A stretch of DNA of 48,201 nt, taken from Clostridioides difficile (GTDB taxonomy: Bacteria; Bacillota; Clostridia; Peptostreptococcales; Peptostreptococcaceae). The stretch's first letter is position 1; the number at the start of each line of letters is the position of its first letter. The notes below the pieces were generated by a model. It was not told where the DNA came from and did no database searches. It worked only from the letters and a program-made list of their open reading frames with translations. The stretch lies in the NCBI RefSeq assembly GCF_900243075.1, contig NZ_OEZH01000005.1, forward strand, positions 1-48,201, in the 5' to 3' direction. The position numbers were made by a program, and so were the translations under genes. This document shows positions 26,991 to 35,379 of the stretch, in pieces.

Positions 26991-27731
26991 TTGAAAGATT
27001 TTAAAGATGATATGGAACTCATCATCAATGATTTTTTTGACTGTTGTAATATTCCAACAAAAGCATTTAGTAAGGATTTAAAAGAGATTTGCAGTATTGG
27101 ATATAACCCTACTTTAGAAATATATTTTTCAAGTTTAAATATATTTAACAATATAAATAGTACGGATTTTATATCTAATAAAAATCTATCCTATATAATG
27201 TTAAGTTTTTATGATGATATACATTTTTTAGTTATGCCTATACATAAGTTTGATGTTTCTAGCGGTTACTTCATTGTAGGACCTTTTAAATCATGCATCA
27301 ATAGTGATGTAGAGTTTGCCAATATACCACTTAAACCCTTATCTTGTTTAGATTATATATCCAATCTTTTATCAGAAATATGTCATGATAAAATGAAACA
27401 TAGGCCAGCTCTTAGCTTTTATGTAAAGAAAACTATAGATTATATTCATAAAAACTATTCAGAAGATATAACAGTAAGTGATATATGCAATGACCTGCAA
27501 CTTAATAAAAGTTATTTTTGTTCTCTATTTAAAAAAGAAAGTGGATACACTTTTACTAATTTTCTCAATAAAGTTAGAGTTGAAAAAAGCAAAAAATATC
27601 TATTAGAAAAAGACTTGTCTATTTTAGATGTTGCCGTACTAGTTGGATTCAACAGTCAAAATTACTATAGCATGGTCTTTAAAAAATTCAACAACCTTAC
27701 ACCAATTGAATATAAGAATATTTATAACTAA
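26991..27731 (+). CDS. AraC-family transcriptional regulator
   Basis: This is a regulator of about 246 residues. An N-terminal domain (1-140) of unknown ligand shows IYFSSLNIF and GYFIVGPFKS, like the PocR/sensory-type regions. The C-terminal AraC double helix-turn-helix (about 148-245) has TVSDICNDLQLNKSYFCSLFKKESG and ILDVAVLVGFNSQNYYSMVFKKFNNLTP. The start is a TTG at 26991, with GAGGTGA 6 bases upstream; no better ATG is placed. It is divergent from the nitrogenase-like/ABC operon and shares its 148-base control region, so it probably senses that system's substrate and controls it together with Fur. Confidence 0.87.
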   Translation: MKDFKDDMELIINDFFDCCNIPTKAFSKDLKEICSIGYNPTLEIYFSSLNIFNNINSTDFISNKNLSYIMLSFYDDIHFLVMPIHKFDVSSGYFIVGPFKSCINSDVEFANIPLKPLSCLDYISNLLSEICHDKMKHRPALSFYVKKTIDYIHKNYSEDITVSDICNDLQLNKSYFCSLFKKESGYTFTNFLNKVRVEKSKKYLLEKDLSILDVAVLVGFNSQNYYSMVFKKFNNLTPIEYKNIYN

Positions 27732-27892
27732 AAAATATCATTCTAAAAAGGATTCTATTTTTTTACATAGTTTTTACAACTATAGTTAATTTTTTGTTAA
27801 ATTAATTGTACATAAAATACTAATAATCTAAGTTCAAGTATTTAAATTACTATATATCATAAATTTTCTTAAATTAACAACAACTTAAAGAT
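27732..27892. other. Spacer between the AraC gene and the phosphate transporter
   Basis: This is AT-rich sequence with a weak inverted repeat just after the AraC stop (near 27733-27765), probably its terminator. It leads into the PhoP box at 27893. Confidence 0.4.
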
Positions 27893-27931
27893 TTAACATT
27901 CTCTTAACGTATACTTAACAAAACATTAATA
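27893..27931 (+). promoter_or_regulatory. PhoP box: four TTAACA-type repeats at 11-bp spacing
   Basis: TTAACA (27893), TTAACG (27904), TTAACA (27915) and TTAATA (27926) start exactly 11 bases apart. This is the layout bound by PhoP dimers in Bacillus and other Firmicutes. It ends seven bases before the -35 box of the Na/phosphate symporter gene, the right place for activation under phosphate limitation. Confidence 0.85.
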
Positions 27932-27937
27932 TTTTTA

Positions 27938-27966
27938 TTGACAAAATTTGTTATTCTATATTATGG
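27938..27966 (+). promoter_or_regulatory. Sigma-A promoter of the Na/phosphate symporter gene
   Basis: A perfect -35 box TTGACA lies at 27938-27943. The -10 box is weak: TTATGG at 17 bases or TATTAT at 15 bases. A poor -10 and an upstream PhoP box fit an activator-dependent promoter. The start codon is about 75 bases downstream. Confidence 0.7.
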
Positions 27967-28040
27967 AAACAATAAATTTTAGTTAATAAAGTTTATAATT
28001 TAGATAAAAAATTTATTAATTTCTTAAGGGAGGAAAAATC

Positions 28041-29660
28041 GTGAATATAGTAATTAGCCTTATCGGTGGACTTGGACTTTTTCTTTATGGAATGAGTTTA
28101 ATGGGAGAAGGTTTACAAAAATCAGCAGGAAACAAATTAAAAAAAATCATTGAACTCTTAACAAGTAATGTTGTTATGGGGGTACTGGTAGGTACAGTTG
28201 TTACAGGTATTATACAAAGTTCAAGCGCTACTACTGTTATGGTTGTAGGATTTGTAAATGCAGGTATAATGAATCTAAGTCAAGCTATTGGTGTAATAAT
28301 GGGAGCAAATATAGGTACTACAGTTACTGCTCAATTAGTTTCATTTAATCTTGAAGGAATAGCACCAATTGCTCTAGGTGTAGGTATTATATTCTATTTA
28401 TTTACATCAAATCAAAAAACAAAGCATTTATCTGAAATACTTATAGGTTTTGGTATCTTATTTACAGGGATGGAATTTATGAAAGATGCAGTAGCTCCAC
28501 TTGCTGAATATAAAGCATTTACTGATGCACTTTTATATTTTAGTAAAAATCCTATTTTAGGTATATTAGCAGGATTTGCTATAACTGGTATTGTCCAAAG
28601 TTCAAGTGCATCTATGGGTATGTTAATAGCATTAGCTTCTCAAGGAATACTTCCTCTATCATCTGCTTTACCTATCCTTTATGGAGATAATATAGGTACT
28701 TGTGTTACTTCACTTTTATCAAGTGTTGGTGCAAGTAGAAATGCTAGACGTGCAGCTGTAATGCATTTAAGTTTTAATGTCATTGGTACGATAATATTTA
28801 TGCTTGTTTTAAATAAACCTATATCAGCTATAGTTGCTCATTTTGACCCAACTGATACAGCTAGACAGATAGCAAACGCACATACTTTATTTAATCTTAC
28901 AAATGTTATAATATTATTACCATTTTCTAAGTACATAGTTAAATTAGCAAATAAACTTATACCTATTAAAGAAACTGAGTCAGAAATAATAAATAATACT
29001 AAGTACTTAGATGAAAGAATGTTTAGTACTCCATCTATAGCACTTGGTAATACTGTACAAGAAGTTGTAAGAATGGGGCATAAAGCTACAAACTCTTTAG
29101 AACATTCAATTGCAGGATTTTTAAATAAGAACACTGAAGATATTAATAAAGCTTTTGAGTCAGAAAAAGTTGTCAATAAATTACAGAAAGATATATTAAA
29201 CTACTTATTAAAACTTTCTAAAGAACCTCTTAGAGATGATGAACGTTTTAGAACAGATTTACTTTTTAATACTGTAAATGACATTGAAAGAGTTTCTGAC
29301 CATGCAGAAAATATAGCTGAATTGGCCATGAGTGTTAAGGAAATGAATATTATTTTCTCTGATAGTGCAATAAGAGAAATATATGAAATATACAATAAAA
29401 CTGTCACTAATTTCAAGGATGCTTTAATAGTTTTAGATGTTAAAGATTTTGAGTTAGCAAATAAAGTTTTAGAAGTAGAAAATGAAGTAAATTACTTAGA
29501 AAAAACTTTTAGAAATTCACATATGATTAGATTAAACAATGGAAGTTGTACAATTGATGCTGGTGTACTTTATCTTGACTTGCTTACTAATTTAGAAAGA
29601 ATTTCTGACCACTCAACAAATATAGTAAAACAAGTATTAAAACTTAAACAAAAAATATAG
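28041..29660 (+). CDS. Na/Pi-cotransporter family protein with PhoU-like domain
   Basis: This 539-residue protein has an N-terminal transporter part (about 1-310) with two QSSSA repeats (GIIQSSSATTVMVVGF and GIVQSSSASMGMLIAL), the internal duplication typical of NptA/SLC34-like Na+/phosphate symporters. The C-terminal part (about 340-535) is a PhoU-like helical bundle with DIERVSDHAENIAE and LERISDHSTNIVK. It starts with a GTG behind GGGAGGA. It sits alone between its PhoP-controlled promoter and a strong terminator, so it is likely expressed when phosphate is scarce. The PhoU-like part may control the activity of the channel. Confidence 0.93.
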   Translation: MNIVISLIGGLGLFLYGMSLMGEGLQKSAGNKLKKIIELLTSNVVMGVLVGTVVTGIIQSSSATTVMVVGFVNAGIMNLSQAIGVIMGANIGTTVTAQLVSFNLEGIAPIALGVGIIFYLFTSNQKTKHLSEILIGFGILFTGMEFMKDAVAPLAEYKAFTDALLYFSKNPILGILAGFAITGIVQSSSASMGMLIALASQGILPLSSALPILYGDNIGTCVTSLLSSVGASRNARRAAVMHLSFNVIGTIIFMLVLNKPISAIVAHFDPTDTARQIANAHTLFNLTNVIILLPFSKYIVKLANKLIPIKETESEIINNTKYLDERMFSTPSIALGNTVQEVVRMGHKATNSLEHSIAGFLNKNTEDINKAFESEKVVNKLQKDILNYLLKLSKEPLRDDERFRTDLLFNTVNDIERVSDHAENIAELAMSVKEMNIIFSDSAIREIYEIYNKTVTNFKDALIVLDVKDFELANKVLEVENEVNYLEKTFRNSHMIRLNNGSCTIDAGVLYLDLLTNLERISDHSTNIVKQVLKLKQKI

Positions 29661-29690
29661 TGATTACTTTTGTATGTAATCTTAAGCAAT

Positions 29691-29748
29691 AAAAAATAAG
29701 AAGCTATATATAATGCTTACATCATTTATAGCTTCTTATTTTTTATAT
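29691..29748 (+). terminator. Strong terminator after the phosphate symporter gene
   Basis: A perfect 18-base stem (29691-29708 with 29727-29744) ends in six Ts on the plus strand. The rest of the gap to 29986 is AT-rich with no gene recognised; it must hold the promoter of the next small gene. Confidence 0.85.
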
Positions 29749-29986
29749 AATACTCAAATTTTTATAGTATTCTCTTATTATTAAATAATTCCTGTCTAGA
29801 ATATTCCAATATATATGATTTCTTTTATAAAAACATCAATAATAACCAATATTCACTTTATATATCTTCACTCTAAGTCCTCATTCAATAATGTAATAAG
29901 TTTATTTTATATTTGGATACTATTATATCATCTAAATATGTTATTATATATTTGAATATTTTCATATTAATAGGAGGGATTCTACA

Positions 29987-30181
29987 ATGATAAATTATAT
30001 GGTAGAAATTATATATAGCGAAAAAATAAGCGAGATAGAAAATACATTGAAAATTGAAAATATACAATATGAATTTACTTCTCGTGATGGTTTTATATTT
30101 TTTGGTTTTTATGAGATGACAGATGCATACAGATTTGAAACTTTATGTTCAGGTGAAAGAATTCAATTTAAAAGAATATAA
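29987..30181 (+). CDS. Small hypothetical protein (64 residues)
   Basis: This short protein, starting MINYMVEIIYSEKISEIEN, has a beta-alpha-beta pattern and a single Cys in ETLCSGERIQF. It could be a small ferredoxin-fold/ACT-like or DUF3343-like unit, but I cannot assign it. AGGAGGG lies 9 bases before the ATG, which supports translation. The next gene is 126 bases downstream with its own ribosome site. Confidence 0.6.
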   Translation: MINYMVEIIYSEKISEIENTLKIENIQYEFTSRDGFIFFGFYEMTDAYRFETLCSGERIQFKRI

Positions 30182-30307
30182 TAAATTTAAAAAGATACAT
30201 ATTTTGTAGGGAAATGGATTTAGCTAAATTATGTGTATATATGACAAATTTCAGTTTAATGATATGATAAGCATTAGAAATATTATAATCCTACGAGGAG
30301 GTTGATT

Positions 30308-31132
30308 ATGGAAGAAACAAAACGAAAAGGAGCTAGGTCAACAAATGATATATCATCAGAAATATTAGAAAAATTAAATCATGGAGAAATAGAAACTGCC
30401 AATGTAGTAGAATGGTTTGCTATTGATAGAAGACTACTACTTACATATATATTACTACAAAATGGTAGAGAAGCATATTTAAATCCTATTTTAGAACATA
30501 TCAATAGACTTGAAAAACAAACTTCCAATACTATAAGTGAAGCTATCGGAGCAGAACTTTTAAAACAAGCCAGTAATTATAATGATAAGGAATGCTTACA
30601 AATAATCTCACATCATGAATCTGACTTGGTTCGTAGCTGGGGAACTTTTATGATAGGGAAAAATACAAATTTAAGTCTTAGTCAAATGTTTCAAGAAATT
30701 AGAATTTTTGCAACAGATAAGCATTTTAATGTAAGAGAAGAGGCTTGGGTTGCTATTAGACCTGCTGTTATTCAAAATTTAGAGGAAAGCATTTTGATTT
30801 TATCAGAATGGGTATTGAATGAAAATGAATACATTAGACGTTTTGCATGTGAGGTTACAAGACCTAGAGGGGTTTGGTGTAAACATATTGAAGAATTAAA
30901 AGAAAATCCTAAACTGGCTTTATCAATTTTAGAACCATTGAAATCAGATTCATCTAAATATGTTCAAAACAGCGTTGGAAACTGGTTAAATGATGCAAGT
31001 AAAACACAGCCAACCTTTGTTGAAAACCTTTGTAGAAGATGGGAAAAAGAAAGTAATACTAAGGAAACAAAGTATATTATCAAAAAAGCATTAAGAACGA
31101 TTAATAAATCTAGACAGACTGCAAAAAAGTAA
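30308..31132 (+). CDS. HEAT-repeat DNA-alkylation-repair-like protein (AlkD/AlkC type)
   Basis: This protein of about 274 residues is built from helical HEAT-like repeats. It has the segment YIRRFACEVTRPRGVWC, which recalls the Arg/Pro motif of AlkC/AlkD DNA glycosylases, and HESDLVRSWGTFMIGK and NVREEAWVAIRPAV repeats before it. Family members remove alkylated purines from DNA. The start was placed at the ATG at 30308 (GAGGAGG 7 bases upstream) instead of an upstream TTG. A terminator follows at 31215. Activity on DNA is inference from the fold; the key Asp was not located with certainty. Confidence 0.72.
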   Translation: MEETKRKGARSTNDISSEILEKLNHGEIETANVVEWFAIDRRLLLTYILLQNGREAYLNPILEHINRLEKQTSNTISEAIGAELLKQASNYNDKECLQIISHHESDLVRSWGTFMIGKNTNLSLSQMFQEIRIFATDKHFNVREEAWVAIRPAVIQNLEESILILSEWVLNENEYIRRFACEVTRPRGVWCKHIEELKENPKLALSILEPLKSDSSKYVQNSVGNWLNDASKTQPTFVENLCRRWEKESNTKETKYIIKKALRTINKSRQTAKK

Positions 31133-31214
31133 TGATACTAAAAGATAAAATGACATATTCATGCTAGATATTATTAAAAATTCAGTTTATCTATAACCTA
31201 ATATTTAATTCCAT

Positions 31215-31248
31215 AAGCGATTAGTCTTTATGACTGACCGCTTTTTTG
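31215..31248 (+). terminator. Terminator after the HEAT-repeat gene
   Basis: AAGCGATTAGTC pairs imperfectly with GACTGACCGCTT and runs into six Ts on the plus strand. It is about 80 bases after the stop codon. Confidence 0.7.
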
Positions 31249-31328
31249 TTCATGAATTGATAGTATCTGTAATGTTAATGCATATAAATTGTAATCTTTA
31301 TAGTTTATATATTAAAATTTTTCACATA

Positions 31329-31362
31329 AAAAATACACATCTATAAACTATAAATGTGTATT
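31329..31362 (-). terminator. Terminator after the 93-residue gene
   Basis: AATACACAT (31332-31340) pairs with ATGTGTATT (31354-31362), and the minus strand continues into a T run. It lies about 90 bases after the stop of the small gene on the minus strand, which converges with the HEAT-repeat gene. Confidence 0.7.
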
Positions 31363-31450
31363 CTCTACTATTTTCAATAATAAGATGTACTTTTTTACTA
31401 ATCTTCAGTTCTCTGTAACTATTCCAAAACAAAATTCATATAAATTAGTT

Positions 31451-31732
31451 CTACTGTACGATTGAAACTTTAATAATGTCTCCATTTTTTCTCTCCAAGT
31501 GAACTACTTCTCCAGTTAAATCATAATCAAATGCTTTTACTAATATTTCAGTCACCTTTTTACCATCAACTACATCATCTTTTCCATTAAATAAGTCCAA
31601 AGCATTATTCTCAATCATTCTCTTTGCAAAGTTTACAGGTAACTTTATATGTATTTTATCACCTGTATGTGATAAGACTCTTATTCTTAAAAACTTTTCT
31701 AAATTGTTTCTCGGTGTTTGTTTTGATGCCAT
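31451..31732 (-). CDS. Small conserved-type protein with SHOCT-like/LiaX-N-like pattern
   Basis: This is a 93-residue protein. The pattern FLRIRVLSHTGDKIHIKLPVNFAKRMIENN, then GKDDVVDGKKVTEILVKAF and LTGEVVHLERKNGDIIKVSI, recalls the small domain found in front of cell-envelope stress proteins such as YvlB/LiaX, with alternating strands. The match is from memory of the pattern and is tentative. It has no membrane helix or signal peptide. A GAGAGTG-type ribosome site precedes the ATG. It stands alone between two terminators/promoter regions. Confidence 0.55.
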   Translation of the reverse strand: MASKQTPRNNLEKFLRIRVLSHTGDKIHIKLPVNFAKRMIENNALDLFNGKDDVVDGKKVTEILVKAFDYDLTGEVVHLERKNGDIIKVSIVQ

Positions 31733-32046
31733 GCTATTAAATCACTCTCCTTTATTTTTTATTTAATAATAAATTTTATTCTTAAAAATATCTTTATATG
31801 TATTTATTATGAAAGTAACACTATTATTTTCTAATTTTGGTTTGCATCTATTCTTCTTTAATATATTTATTTGATGAATATCTATAATTTATAATAATTG
31901 TATATTTTGAGATTTTACTTTACAATTATTATATCTAAATTTAACAAAATATCTTATTAGAATATTTTAATTAAATCAAAATTTGTTTATTATATATCAA
32001 AAATAAATTAGTATATTTATTTTTGATATGTCAGGAGGATATATTT
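31733..32046. other. Divergent control region with palindrome
   Basis: About 310 bases of AT-rich DNA lie between the 93-residue gene (minus) and an AraC gene (plus). Its main structure is the palindrome at 31994-32029. No ORF was recognised. Confidence 0.5.
31994..32029 (+). promoter_or_regulatory. 15-bp palindrome in front of the AraC gene
   Basis: ATATCAAAAATAAAT and its exact complement are separated by 6 bases. It sits directly before the AGGAGG site of the AraC-type gene. It may be an operator (autoregulation) or an RNA hairpin that covers the ribosome site. Only the symmetry is seen. Confidence 0.5.
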
Positions 32047-32856
32047 ATGAATGAAATAATCAATAACATTTTAAACACTTGCAAACAGTATACATATATT
32101 TTGCCACATAAATTGTTAAAACCATATATAGCACACTATACAATATCCATTCCAGATACAAGTATTAAAGAAAATCTTACATTAATACCTGATGCTAGTG
32201 GATGTATGATATTTAAATTTGATAAAAAAGGTATGGAGAGTGAATTCTGGGGAGCTACAACAAAAACTACTATTGTAAAAAATGATATAGAAAATGTACT
32301 TTTTAGAGTATTTGTTGAGTTTCGTCCAGGTGGTGTATATTATTTGACAGGTCTTTCTCAAAGAGAATCTACAGATTTAAAAATTACACTTGAAGATTTT
32401 AATAGGTTATTTAACTTAGAAATTAATTCCATTTTTGAAAGAACAGGTACTATAAAGGAATTAGTAGAACAATTAGATATGTTATTTTTATCATACTTAT
32501 TGAAATCAAATATAGTAGATATGACTATACCAATTCTTGAAAATGCCAGAAAACAGAACTCTATTATGTCTGTCAAAAACATTTCCCAAATCAGTTGTTA
32601 TAGTGAACGGCATTTAAACAGGATTTTTAATAATTCTCTTGGCATGAGTGTTAAATCCTATCTTAGATTACTTCGTATAAATATTGTGCTACAAGAAGTA
32701 CAAAATAATAAAACACCATTTGCAACTTTAGCACAAGATATTGGTTATTATGACCAATCCCATTTTATAAATGATTTTAAATCTATCTGTGGTGTTAATC
32801 CAACAACCTATATAAAAAACTTGTCCGATTTTTACAATGAAAAGTATAAATTTTGA
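32047..32856 (+). CDS. AraC-family transcriptional regulator
   Basis: This is a regulator of about 269 residues. The N-terminal domain (about 15-150) is a cupin-like sensor with PHKLLKPYIAHYTI and FRVFVEFRPGGVYYLTGL, of the kind called DUF6597. The C-terminal AraC helix-turn-helix pair (about 165-262) has SVKNISQISCYSERHLNRIFNNSLG and FATLAQDIGYYDQSHFINDFKSICGVNPTTY. The start was placed at 32047, with AGGAGGA upstream, 8 codons inside the longest frame. The palindrome before it suggests autoregulation. The DUF3795 gene follows 41 bases later and may be in its transcript. Confidence 0.85.
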   Translation: MNEIINNILNTCKQYTYILPHKLLKPYIAHYTISIPDTSIKENLTLIPDASGCMIFKFDKKGMESEFWGATTKTTIVKNDIENVLFRVFVEFRPGGVYYLTGLSQRESTDLKITLEDFNRLFNLEINSIFERTGTIKELVEQLDMLFLSYLLKSNIVDMTIPILENARKQNSIMSVKNISQISCYSERHLNRIFNNSLGMSVKSYLRLLRINIVLQEVQNNKTPFATLAQDIGYYDQSHFINDFKSICGVNPTTYIKNLSDFYNEKYKF

Positions 32857-32897
32857 TATACAATCATATAAAATTTATATTTAAGGAGTGACTTAGA

Positions 32898-33164
32898 ATG
32901 ATAGAATCAAGATGTGGAATTTTATGTTATGAATGTGAGTACAAGGAAAAAGTTAATTGTATAGGATGTACATGTATTGAGAAACCTTTTTGGGGTGAAG
33001 AATGCCCTATAAAATCCTGTTGTGAAGATAAAAACCTTACACATTGTGGTCTATGTGATACATTTCCATGTGAAATACTTAATCAATTTGCATATGACAA
33101 AGAACAAGGTGATGATGGAAAAAGAATTGCTCAGTGCAAAAAATGGGCTGTTGTAGCCTTATAA
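32898..33164 (+). CDS. DUF3795-type Cys-rich protein
   Basis: This 88-residue protein has about 14 Cys in a regular order: CGILCYECEYKEKVNCIGCTC, then CPIKSCC and HCGLCDTFPCE. It resembles the DUF3795 family, in which the Cys probably hold a metal ion or Fe-S cluster. AAGGAG lies 9 bases before the ATG. It follows the AraC gene and is closed by a terminator at 33191. The function is unknown. Confidence 0.8.
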   Translation: MIESRCGILCYECEYKEKVNCIGCTCIEKPFWGEECPIKSCCEDKNLTHCGLCDTFPCEILNQFAYDKEQGDDGKRIAQCKKWAVVAL

Positions 33165-33190
33165 TATAATTATTATAAAGTAAGTTTTTT

Positions 33191-33226
33191 AAACTGTTGT
33201 AGAGTAATCTGCAACAGTTTTTATAA
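33191..33226 (+). terminator. Terminator after the DUF3795 gene
   Basis: AAACTGTTG (33191-33199) pairs with CAACAGTTT (33212-33220), then Ts follow on the plus strand. It is about 27 bases after the stop. Confidence 0.75.
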
Positions 33227-33426
33227 TTAAATTTAAAGGTTATTTAATTAATTTAATAGAATAGTAATCTATTGATTCGGTTTGATTACTAAAATTAGAA
33301 GTATAAAACCTTAATATCTGTCTACTTAAAATACATGTTACAAAATGGAATTAAAATAGACTTAAATTTTGTTTTATGTTAAAATCTTTACAGTAATAAA
33401 CAATTTTATTTTAAGGAGATAATTTT

Positions 33427-34180
33427 ATGAATAATTACTTAAAATTTGCTACATATCAACTTATAGGCTTTACATCTTCTATACCTAGACTCATTAAAAT
33501 TAAAAAGAATCCTGATAAATTTAGCTTAAAAGAAAAATTTGAATTTATGCAAAAACAAGCTAGAAAATCTTTAGATATAGTAAATATAGAACTTAATATA
33601 ATTGGTAATGAGACACTACCAAAAGAACCACTTCTATTTGTTGTAAATCATTCTAGTATGCTTGATAGCTTCATATTAACAGCAAGTGTAGAAAGACCAA
33701 TTGGATGTGTAATTGCAGATGAACCAGTTTGGAGAAATATACCTATATTTAAAGAATGGGCAAAATTACTAAGATGTGTATATGTAAACAGAAAAAACAA
33801 TCGAGAAGGTATAAAAAGTATCGCTGAAGCCTCTCAAAATATACTTACAGGTCAAATTTCCAGAAGGAGATTTAACATGGATTAAAGAACCAAATTCACT
33901 GGTTTCAGAGTTTAGAAGTGGAGCTTTAAAAATAGCATATAAAGCAAAATGTCCTATTGTTCCACTAGTAATAAAAAATTCAAAAGATACTTATGAAGGA
34001 TACCAACCTATTGGTAAAATTAATTCTGTTCCTGTTGAAGTCGAATTTTTAGAACCAATTTATGACCATATTGAAAATCCTAGACTAAAGTCTTCTGTAC
34101 TAGGTGAAAATATAAAAAATAAGATGATAAAGACAATAGAAAGTTTTAGAAAATCAGATAAAACATTTAAAGAATTTTAA
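33427..34180 (+). pseudogene. Lysophospholipid (1-acyl-glycerol-3-phosphate) acyltransferase, frameshifted
   Basis: The first frame gives 146 family-like residues with the catalytic NHSSMLD (H-x4-D) motif, then breaks into QISRRRFNMD and a stop at 33885. The matching continuation starts in another frame at about 33857 with the conserved FPEGDLTWIKEPN and runs to TAA at 34180 (107 codons). Together they give an enzyme of about 250 residues, PlsC family, that acylates lysophosphatidic acid at the membrane. Two bases are missing or one is extra, perhaps with a larger deletion, because the strand before FPEG is short. AAGGAG lies before the ATG. As it stands the product lacks the FPEG site and should be inactive. 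Confidence 0.85.
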
Positions 34181-34242
34181 TATTAAAATTTATTGACTAA
34201 AAAAAATTTTAATGTTAAAATTCTTTTTAAGAGGTGATTAAA

Positions 34243-34527
34243 GTGGCAAAAAATACAAAGCAAACAACGGTTCATATTGATGAAACGCTACTTAAAGAAG
34301 TTAAGAGAATAGGAATTAATGAAAATAAAAGTATATCCCAGATAATAAACGAATCAATAATAGATTATGTATTAGTATACAGAGAAAACGAAGATAAAGA
34401 AAAAAATGAACATGATAAGAATCTAAATGAAACAATAAATGCATTTAAAAAAGAAGAAGAAAAAAGAATTCAAGCAAAAAGTGCTGCTAGAGCTATAGCA
34501 GAAGCAAAAAAACGAGTTCTTTACTAA
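34243..34527 (+). CDS. Ribbon-helix-helix type protein
   Basis: This protein of about 94 residues has a short N-terminal strand (KQTTVHIDETLLKEVKRIGINENKSISQIINESI), the pattern of MetJ/Arc-like ribbon-helix-helix DNA-binding proteins. A charged helix rich in Lys and Glu follows. The start is a GTG at 34243, behind AGAGG. Such proteins are often antitoxins or plasmid-copy regulators, but no toxin gene follows: a terminator sits right after it at 34537. It is probably a small repressor. Confidence 0.75.
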   Translation: MAKNTKQTTVHIDETLLKEVKRIGINENKSISQIINESIIDYVLVYRENEDKEKNEHDKNLNETINAFKKEEEKRIQAKSAARAIAEAKKRVLY

Positions 34528-34536
34528 GAAAAACAA

Positions 34537-34568
34537 AAATCGGTACAAATTAAGCACCGATTTTTTTA
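34537..34568 (+). terminator. Terminator after the ribbon-helix-helix gene
   Basis: AAATCGGT pairs with ACCGATTT and runs into a row of Ts. It starts 10 bases after the stop. Confidence 0.85.
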
Positions 34569-34674
34569 TATTAAAAAAATTACATATGAAGAAGTTTTGA
34601 AAGAATTATAAAAGATGCAAATTCCAGTTTGTACTACATAGAAAAATGTGAATGTTTAGAGGTGAAATTATTAT

Positions 34675-35217
34675 ATGAAAAGTTATATCGCATTATTAAG
34701 AGGTATCAATATAAGTGGTAAGAACAAGATAATTATGTCTGAATTAAAAGCAAGCTTTGTAGAACTTGGTTATTCAGAAGTTTCTACATACCTTAATAGT
34801 GGTAATGTTGTCTTTTTAAGTGATGTAGATGACAGCAAGGTTATCTCAAATACAATAAGATTAATGATAAAAAAACAGTTTGAATTGGAAATACCAGTTT
34901 TTATTATTTTACAAGAGGAGTTAAAAGATATACTAAATAATGCTCCTAATTGGTGGGGAGATAACAACAAAGAAATATATGATAATCTTATTTTTATGTT
35001 TCCTGACTTATCTTATAACGAGTTTTATGATGAGGTTGGAAATCCTAAAGAAGAGTATGAAAAAGTATATCATTATAAAAATGCTATCTTTTGGTCTTTT
35101 AGTCGTAAAGATTATAAAAAGACAAATTGGTGGTCAAAGACTGCCAGTTCAAATGTAAGTGATAAGATTACAATTCGTACAGCAAATACGGTAAGAAAAA
35201 TAGTTGGAATGCGATAA
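34675..35217 (+). CDS. DUF1697-family protein
   Basis: This is a 180-residue protein. The family start YIALLRGINISGKNKI, then TYLNSGNVVFLS, and a tail with TASSNVSDKITIRTANTVRKI, are the DUF1697 pattern; length matches the family (about 180). Members are cytosolic and of unknown function. GAGGTG lies 11 bases before the ATG. It stands alone and is followed by a hairpin at 35227-35268. Confidence 0.88.
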   Translation: MKSYIALLRGINISGKNKIIMSELKASFVELGYSEVSTYLNSGNVVFLSDVDDSKVISNTIRLMIKKQFELEIPVFIILQEELKDILNNAPNWWGDNNKEIYDNLIFMFPDLSYNEFYDEVGNPKEEYEKVYHYKNAIFWSFSRKDYKKTNWWSKTASSNVSDKITIRTANTVRKIVGMR

Positions 35218-35226
35218 AAGATAACA

Positions 35227-35268
35227 AACAGCCGATAAACCTCAAAAAATAGGTATATATCGGCTGTT
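35227..35268. terminator. Hairpin after the DUF1697 gene
   Basis: AACAGCCGATA (35227-35237) is the exact complement of TATCGGCTGTT (35258-35268). It is 9 bases after the stop and is G+C-rich for this DNA. No strong T run follows, so termination is likely but not certain. Confidence 0.65.
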
Positions 35269-35379
35269 CGGAAACTTATAAGAATATAATCAAAAGTTAT
35301 GATGTTTTTATTGATAAAATAAGTTTAAAAATGAGTCCAGAAATATTTATATGATTCTGGAAATACTTATATTTATTCT

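Noticed and set aside
33840-33890. Programmed frameshift in the acyltransferase gene
   Set aside because: There is no slippery heptamer or following hairpin, and the family is not known to use one; a simple indel or deletion explains it.
34243-34527. Antitoxin of a toxin-antitoxin pair
   Set aside because: A terminator follows directly and no toxin-like gene is adjacent.
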